A stretch of DNA of 20,815 bases from an uncultured Clostridium sp. (GTDB lineage Bacteria > Bacillota > Clostridia > TANB77 > CAG-508), in assembly GCA_900556135.1 (NCBI GenBank), contig USNR01000025.1, positions 1 to 20,815 of the forward strand, read 5' to 3'. The notes under the pieces are model-generated. The model was not told where the DNA came from. It made no database searches and saw only the letters and a program-made list of their open reading frames with translations. Below, piece by piece: positions 16,248-20,815 of the stretch. Each line of letters opens with the position of its first letter. Position 1 is the stretch's first letter. Made by a program: the position numbers and the translations under genes.

Positions 16248-16303
16248 TACATAAAGCCCTCAAGTTTATGTTTTCGATATTTTTTTAATTAAATACTCAA
16301 ATA

Positions 16304-17071
16304 TCATTGCTTCTTATATACTTTATATTTTCTTTTCATTATTCTCATCATCCTATTAGATACATACATATTCTGCTCGTAAGTATCTTGAAATGACCTA
16401 GGTAAAGTCTTAATTCTAAAATTCATATCTTCTGTGTCAAATCTATCAAAGTAAAAACTTTTACTTTGCTCTGTTGTATAATATTTATAATTTATACTGT
16501 TTCTCCATCTATTTGCTTTTAAGGTATCTCTAAACTTTTTTAAATTCTTAGCATTTCCATATGTTTCAATTATGCCAAAGCCTTCTCCTCCAAGCACTCT
16601 TGGCAATTCCTTCGCATACAAATTCCTATCAATTGTTATTTTTTCTAAGACAATATTTATTTTCCAATCCGCCTCAGGGTCATAGTAAAATATTGCATTG
16701 TCTTTTTCTGCTACCAACAATGTTTTCAATTGTACCTTTGTAGCATCTTCTATTGGTTCATAGCCCTCTACCTTTTTATATAGATACATATTTTTTTTCG
16801 AGACTATTCCATATCTGTACTTTTTAAAGGTTTTATTCATTGATTCTAATCTCTCAGGGTGTTTTTCATATTCCGGATGCCTTCGTAAATATGATGTTAA
16901 TTCATCAGTTCGAAATTCATAAGCATAATTATTTCTCAATTCAAATAAAGTCATAAGAATATATGCCAATTTGGCTATTGTAATATCGTTCATAACCTGA
17001 AATCTTCGCCACATTTTTGGTTCGTAATCTTGCAATTTCACATACAATTGATATATCGGAAATGTTGCCAT
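16304..17071 (-). CDS. Plasmid pRiA4b ORF-3-like family protein
   Basis: This is a 255-residue soluble protein. The N-terminal IYQLYVKLQDYEPKMWRRFQV segment and ITIAKLAYILMTLF (30-43) match the start of the pRiA4b ORF-3 / IS1096 TnpR family, whose biochemical function is unsettled. The family's central YDFGD-W-H motif appears here in altered form as YYDPEADWKINIVLEKI (129-145). The GG-G-G motif is present as LGGEGFG (160-166). The last 65 residues are Arg/Lys/Tyr-rich and include KANRWRNSINYKYY, suggesting nucleic-acid or acidic-partner binding (inference). GGGAGGA precedes the ATG by 7-8 nt. It has its own promoter immediately after truB. No transposase, inverted repeat or other mobile-element trace accompanies it, so it reads as a resident chromosomal gene. 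Confidence 0.75.
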   Translation of the reverse strand: MATFPIYQLYVKLQDYEPKMWRRFQVMNDITIAKLAYILMTLFELRNNYAYEFRTDELTSYLRRHPEYEKHPERLESMNKTFKKYRYGIVSKKNMYLYKKVEGYEPIEDATKVQLKTLLVAEKDNAIFYYDPEADWKINIVLEKITIDRNLYAKELPRVLGGEGFGIIETYGNAKNLKKFRDTLKANRWRNSINYKYYTTEQSKSFYFDRFDTEDMNFRIKTLPRSFQDTYEQNMYVSNRMMRIMKRKYKVYKKQ

Positions 17072-17097
17072 TATGCTTGTCCTCCCTCTCTATTAGT

Positions 17098-17126
17098 TTT
17101 ATATCATATTTGTTTTGTTTCTTCAA
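17098..17126 (-). promoter_or_regulatory. Extended -10 promoter of the pRiA4b ORF-3-like gene
   Basis: On the minus strand TTGAAG (17126-17121) and TATAAA (17103-17098) have 17 bp spacing, with TGA directly before the -10. It starts 5 bp past the truB stop and gives a leader of about 20 nt. Confidence 0.65.
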
Positions 17127-17130
17127 ACTT

Positions 17131-18012
17131 TTATTTTGTTAGAACTAAATCTCTTTTAATCGTTCCATTTCTTATTATGCCTAATCCTGTGAACTGGTCA
17201 TTTACATATACTTTACAAACTCCATCTTTTAAATTTTCATTTGCTTTTAAACTTATACCATTTAGATATTTTAAATAGTCTTTTTCTTTTAGTTCCATTC
17301 TTTCACAGTCTTTGAATATGTCCTCTATTTGTAACACACTGCTAAAATCATTATTTTTTATCTTTTCTTCTAAATCAGAAATAGTTATAGCATCTTTTAT
17401 ATTAAATTCTCCTACTTCTATTCTATTTAGTTCTTTCATATATCCCACGGCCCCCAGCTTTGCAGAGATATCTTCACATAAAGTTCTAATATATGTGCCT
17501 TTAGAGCATTTTACTTTAAAGGTTATCTGTTTTTCCTCTTTATTAACGCTTACTAACTCTATATCATAAATCTCTATATGTCTTGGCCTAATTTCTACTT
17601 GTTTTCCAGCCCTTGCATATTCATATAATTTTTTTCCATCAACTTTTATTGCAGAATATATTGGGGGAATTTGCTTGTTTTTTCCAACAAATGATTTTAA
17701 TGCCTTTTCAATCTTGTCTTTTTCTAACATATTGCTATCTACTATCTTTTTTTCAATTACTTCACCTTCAACATCTGCAGTTGTTCTTTTTTCACCTAAC
17801 TGAATTACAGCTTCATATTCCTTATTATGATTAATTAAATACTTCGATATTTTTGTAGCATCACCTAATAAAAGTGGCAGAACACCAGTAGCATTAGGAT
17901 CTAATGTACCAGTGTGTCCCACCTTTGTATTGAATATCTTTTTGGTTTTTCTTACAACATCATTTGAAGTGCAACCTTTTTCTTTATTAATAATAACAAT
18001 TCCACTTATCAT
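17131..18012 (-). CDS. truB: tRNA pseudouridine(55) synthase TruB
   Basis: TruB isomerises U55 in the T-loop of tRNAs. The protein is 293 residues, within family length. GCTSNDVVRKTKK is followed by VGHTGTLDPNATGVLPLLLG with catalytic D38. The conserved KGTYIRTLCEDISAKLGAVGYM motif follows, and a short PUA-like C-terminal domain ends in FTGLGIIRNGTIKRDLVL. AAGGA lies 6 nt before the ATG, which is only 9 nt past the nrnA stop. The infB-rbfA-nrnA-truB order is the classic Bacillota translation operon; the usual next gene ribF is not adjacent here. Confidence 0.97.
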   Translation of the reverse strand: MISGIVIINKEKGCTSNDVVRKTKKIFNTKVGHTGTLDPNATGVLPLLLGDATKISKYLINHNKEYEAVIQLGEKRTTADVEGEVIEKKIVDSNMLEKDKIEKALKSFVGKNKQIPPIYSAIKVDGKKLYEYARAGKQVEIRPRHIEIYDIELVSVNKEEKQITFKVKCSKGTYIRTLCEDISAKLGAVGYMKELNRIEVGEFNIKDAITISDLEEKIKNNDFSSVLQIEDIFKDCERMELKEKDYLKYLNGISLKANENLKDGVCKVYVNDQFTGLGIIRNGTIKRDLVLTK

Positions 18013-18021
18013 AGTTTTTCC

Positions 18022-18972
18022 TTATTTTATTACAGCTTTTATTTGATTTATTAATTGATTTTTTACTTGTTCTATTGAACCTTGAATAGTGCATCCAGCA
18101 GCACGAATATGACCGCCTCCGCCAAATATTCTACATACTTCAGATACATTAACATAGTCCTTTGAGCGAAGTGATACTTTTATTCCCTTATCTGTCTCTC
18201 TTAAAAATGCTGATACTTCAACTCCTTCAACGTCTCTGCCTTGTTCAACTATTCCATCATAATCACCGTTTTCGGCATTTACTTCTTCTTCGTCTTTTTT
18301 AGTTATATATGTAAAGGCTATTTTTCCGTCATATAAAAATTCTAATCTGTTTAAAGCTATTCTATGTAAATCAAACTTAGATTTAGACATGCTTGCAAAT
18401 ACTTTCTGATATATTCTTGAAACTTTTACTCCAGATTCAGATAGTTTTGCCACAAACTTAAATGTTTCTGCTGTTACTCCATCATATCTAAATCCTCCTG
18501 TATCAGTTATTATTCCTGTTAATATAGATGTTCCTATTTCCTTTGTAACTTCTATATTAAAATAACTAAATAATACTAGTAATAGCTGGCAACATGCAGG
18601 AGCATCTTGGTCCACATAGTTAAAATCTCCATACATAGTATTAGAGCCATGATGATCTATTACTATTTTACTTTTTGCATTTTCAAATACTGGAGCAAAT
18701 CCATTCAACATTTTTATATTAGCACAATCTACCGTTATAGCTAAATCATATCTATCTATTTCACTTTGTTTTTTTACATCTTCCATTCCAGGTAAGAAAG
18801 AAAATGCTTTAGGATATTCCGCAATTAAAATATCTGATTCTTTACCTAGCTGTTTCAAAGCCAAATGCATAGCAGTAGCACTTCCCACAGCATCTCCATC
18901 TGGATTTTCATGTGTTAATATAACAATTGTTTCAGCCTTTTTTATTTCTTCCAATATGTTGTCTAATGTCAT
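18022..18972 (-). CDS. nrnA: NrnA-type DHH phosphoesterase (nano-RNase / pAp phosphatase)
   Basis: NrnA degrades 2-5 nt RNAs and dephosphorylates 3'-phosphoadenosine 5'-phosphate. The protein is 316 residues. Metal-binding motifs of the DHH domain are THENPDGDAVGS (20-31), VDCAN (81-85), IDHHGSN (105-111) with the DHH triad, and TDTGGFRYDG. The DHHA1 domain ends in FGGGGHIRAAG (283-293), which binds substrate. GGAGG is about 5 nt before the ATG. It sits 82 nt after rbfA and 9 nt before truB, in the common Bacillota arrangement. The activity is assigned from family membership and gene order. Confidence 0.95.
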   Translation of the reverse strand: MTLDNILEEIKKAETIVILTHENPDGDAVGSATAMHLALKQLGKESDILIAEYPKAFSFLPGMEDVKKQSEIDRYDLAITVDCANIKMLNGFAPVFENAKSKIVIDHHGSNTMYGDFNYVDQDAPACCQLLLVLFSYFNIEVTKEIGTSILTGIITDTGGFRYDGVTAETFKFVAKLSESGVKVSRIYQKVFASMSKSKFDLHRIALNRLEFLYDGKIAFTYITKKDEEEVNAENGDYDGIVEQGRDVEGVEVSAFLRETDKGIKVSLRSKDYVNVSEVCRIFGGGGHIRAAGCTIQGSIEQVKNQLINQIKAVIK

Positions 18973-19054
18973 GTTTCCTCCTCTGATAAAAATAATTATA
19001 TTATTATTATTTTTTATTATATTTTATTTTTATAATATTTTTCAACATCCATAA

Positions 19055-19411
19055 TTATTTATTTTCATTTAACTCTTTTAATATATTATCAATTCTCTCA
19101 CCATATTCCATAGAATCGTCTAGTTCAAATACTAATTCAGGTGTAATTCTTAAATTAACTGTTTTTGCAACTTGAGATCTAATGAATTTTGCAGAATCTT
19201 TTAAACCATTCATTGTTTTTGTTTTACTCTTAGAATTTAATAAACTTACATATACTTTAGCATATTTTAAATCAGGTGTAATTTTAACTCTTGTAACACT
19301 TATTAAACCTGTTACATCTGGATTTTTCAGTTCAAATGTTAAAATATGACTTATCTCCTTTTTTAGCTCTTCATTAATTCTGCCAAGTCTGGCTTCATTT
19401 TTATTACTCAT
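19055..19411 (-). CDS. rbfA: 30S ribosome-binding factor RbfA
   Basis: RbfA is a KH-fold assembly factor for maturation of the 30S subunit and the 5' end of 16S rRNA. The 118 residues start with RLGRINEELKKEISHIL and continue with VTGLISVTRVKITPDLKYAKVYVSLL. The RITPELVFELDDSMEYGERIDNIL ending is the family hallmark. The length is normal. AAAGGGA lies 8 nt before the ATG. It follows infB by about 110 nt, a gap holding a strong inverted repeat but no terminator T-run, and precedes nrnA. Confidence 0.97.
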   Translation of the reverse strand: MSNKNEARLGRINEELKKEISHILTFELKNPDVTGLISVTRVKITPDLKYAKVYVSLLNSKSKTKTMNGLKDSAKFIRSQVAKTVNLRITPELVFELDDSMEYGERIDNILKELNENK

Positions 19412-19465
19412 CTTTTCAATCCCTTTCTAAAGCTATATAATTTATGCTTTAAAACTAGTTTTCTA

Positions 19466-19512
19466 ATGTGATGTTAACGGAATTTTATGTATAAAATTCC
19501 GTCATGTCACAT
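19466..19512. repeat. 47-bp interrupted inverted repeat between infB and rbfA
   Basis: Inner arms 19477-19487 and 19492-19502 are an exact 11-bp match (ACGGAATTTTA / TAAAATTCCGT) around TGTA. Outer arms ATGTGA (19466-19471) and TCACAT (19507-19512) also match. No T-run follows on the minus strand, so it is not a typical terminator; an RNA-processing, stability or attenuation role is possible. Confidence 0.85.
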
Positions 19513-19522
19513 CAATATTGCA

Positions 19523-20815
19523 TTATTTTTTAGTTTCATTTAATTTAGATTTTCTTGTACGAGGTTTTTCTTCCATTATATAAACCTCTATGATATCGCC
19601 TTCTTTTAAGTCGTTGTATCCTTCTATTTGCAATCCACATTCAAATCCTTTTGCTACTTCTTTAACATCATCTTTGAATCTCTTTAAAGATATAAGTTTG
19701 CCTTCATGAACTACTATATCTTCACGTATTACTCTAACCCCAGCATTTCTTTCTATTCTTCCTTCTTTTACATATCCACCAGCGATAGTACCAACATTTG
19801 ATATTTTGAATGTTTGTCTTACTTCTACATTTCCAATAACTTTTTCTTCGTAAATTGGATCCAACATTCCGTTCATAGCAGCTTCAACATCTTCCAAAGC
19901 TTGATATATTACAGAATATAATTTAATTTCTACTCCTAGTTTTTCTGCAACATCTTTTGCCATTGAATTAGGACGTACATTAAATCCTATTATTATCGCT
20001 TCTGAAGCTTTTGCTAAGTTTACATCAGATTCTGTTATGCTTCCTGCATTAGAATGTATAACTCTTACAGCAACTTCGCTATCTGACAATTTTTCTAATG
20101 ATTGTTTTAATGCCTCTGCAGTTCCTTGAACATCTGCTTTTACAATTATATTTAAGTGCTTCAAATCTTCGTTTTCCATTTTTTCAAATAGATTATCCAA
20201 AGTAACTTTGTTGTAAAGGTTCATGGCAGCTTCTCTTTCTTTTCTTTCTCTCTTTTCTATCAAATGTTTTGCCATTTTTTCATCTTTTACTTCGTAGAAT
20301 GTCTCACCTGCTTCTGGAACTTTTGTTAATCCCATTATTTCAACCGGTGTAGAAGGACCAGCACTCTTTGCTGATTTTCCTTTATCATCCTTCATTGCTC
20401 TTATTCTACCAATTGTTGTGCCTACAACTATTGTATCTCCAACATCTAATTTACCTCTTTGAACTAATACAGATGCAATAGGGCCTTTTGCTTTATCTAG
20501 TCTTGCTTCTATTACAACACCTTTTGCTTGTTTATTTGGATTCACTTTTAAGTCTTGCATATCTGAAACCAATAATACCATTTCTAATAATTGATCAATA
20601 TTAGTATGTTGTTTTGCAGATATTTCAACAAAAATTGTATCTCCGCCCCACTCTTCTGGAACTAATTCATATTTCATTAATTCTTGTTTAACCTTTTCTG
20701 GGTTAGCTCCTGGTACATCAATTTTATTTATTGCAACAATTATTGGGATTCCAGCTGCTTTTGCATGATTTATAGCTTCAACTGTTTGAGGCATAACACC
20801 GTCATCTGCTGCAAC
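19523..20815 (-). CDS. infB: Translation initiation factor IF-2 (C-terminal part, cut by window edge)
   Basis: IF-2 is the GTPase that brings fMet-tRNA to the 30S subunit and joins the subunits. The 430 codons present begin inside the G domain: VAADDGVMPQT at the edge, then the G4 motif NKID (fragment residues 30-33) and G5 SAK (65-67). Domains II and III follow (GVVIEARLDKAKGPIASVLVQRG, then VKADVQGTAEAL). The C-terminal domain carries GFECGLQIEGYNDLKEGDIIE, which contacts fMet-tRNA. An internal ATG at 20794 is not the start, because the reading frame continues without a stop to the window edge and encodes conserved G-domain sequence. The N-terminal region and the G1-G3 motifs lie outside. 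It heads the rbfA-nrnA-truB run. Confidence 0.97.
   Translation of the reverse strand, partial: VAADDGVMPQTVEAINHAKAAGIPIIVAINKIDVPGANPEKVKQELMKYELVPEEWGGDTIFVEISAKQHTNIDQLLEMVLLVSDMQDLKVNPNKQAKGVVIEARLDKAKGPIASVLVQRGKLDVGDTIVVGTTIGRIRAMKDDKGKSAKSAGPSTPVEIMGLTKVPEAGETFYEVKDEKMAKHLIEKRERKEREAAMNLYNKVTLDNLFEKMENEDLKHLNIIVKADVQGTAEALKQSLEKLSDSEVAVRVIHSNAGSITESDVNLAKASEAIIIGFNVRPNSMAKDVAEKLGVEIKLYSVIYQALEDVEAAMNGMLDPIYEEKVIGNVEVRQTFKISNVGTIAGGYVKEGRIERNAGVRVIREDIVVHEGKLISLKRFKDDVKEVAKGFECGLQIEGYNDLKEGDIIEVYIMEEKPRTRKSKLNETKK

Noticed and set aside
16250..16275. Inverted repeat ACATAAA / TTTATGT as a terminator of the pRiA4b-like gene
   Set aside because: It has only seven AT-rich pairs with a nine-base loop, no T-run on the minus strand, and it overlaps the rpmF -35 region.
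1..20815. CRISPR array, insertion sequence, prophage or attachment site
   Set aside because: No regularly spaced direct repeats, transposase, integrase or flanking duplications were seen; the window reads as contiguous housekeeping chromosome.

Overview
The window looks like core chromosome from a low-GC Bacillota, most likely a clostridial lineage. It is strongly AT-rich. Its promoters match the sigma-A consensus, its ribosome-binding sites are AGGAGG-like, and valS has a T-box leader. Class A PBP with a PASTA tail, dprA, folD and the infB-rbfA-nrnA-truB order all fit that assignment. The species cannot be named from sequence alone. Both edges cut genes: ftsH on the left and infB on the right. 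Every protein gene except one is on the minus strand.

In minus-strand transcription order the layout is as follows. (1) 20815-17131: the 3' part of a translation operon, infB (partial) - rbfA - nrnA - truB, with a 47-bp inverted repeat between infB and rbfA. (2) 17126-16304: a pRiA4b ORF-3-like gene with its own extended -10 promoter. (3) 16247-15916: rpmF (L32), with a consensus promoter and an intrinsic terminator. (4) 15934-12566: two overlapping genes for polytopic membrane proteins of the GT-C/YfhO type. Their promoter begins inside the rpmF terminator. (5) 12491-9428: valS behind a T-box with a GUA specifier. (6) 9410-9165: a gene-free stretch holding a candidate structured RNA on the plus strand, closed by a bidirectional terminator. 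(7) 9164-8008: sua5/ywlC, the only plus-strand protein gene, divergent from folD. (8) 7990-1: folD - dprA - class A PBP - cysS - DUF1189 membrane protein - ftsH (partial), all same-strand and mostly closely spaced.

Functionally the window is mostly housekeeping. Translation is represented by IF-2, RbfA, TruB, L32, ValRS, CysRS and the t6A enzyme Sua5. NrnA handles RNA and nucleotide turnover, FolD handles one-carbon metabolism and DprA handles incoming DNA. PBP1, the GT-C pair, the DUF1189 protein and FtsH belong to the envelope and membrane quality control.

I see no CRISPR array, insertion sequence, tRNA, rRNA or phage genes, and nothing that clearly amounts to a new multi-gene system. The least explained items are the structured segment at 9201-9409, the GT-C gene pair with a hairpin between its ribosome-binding site and start codon, the folD leader with a tiny ORF overlapping an internal ATG, and the infB-rbfA inverted repeat.
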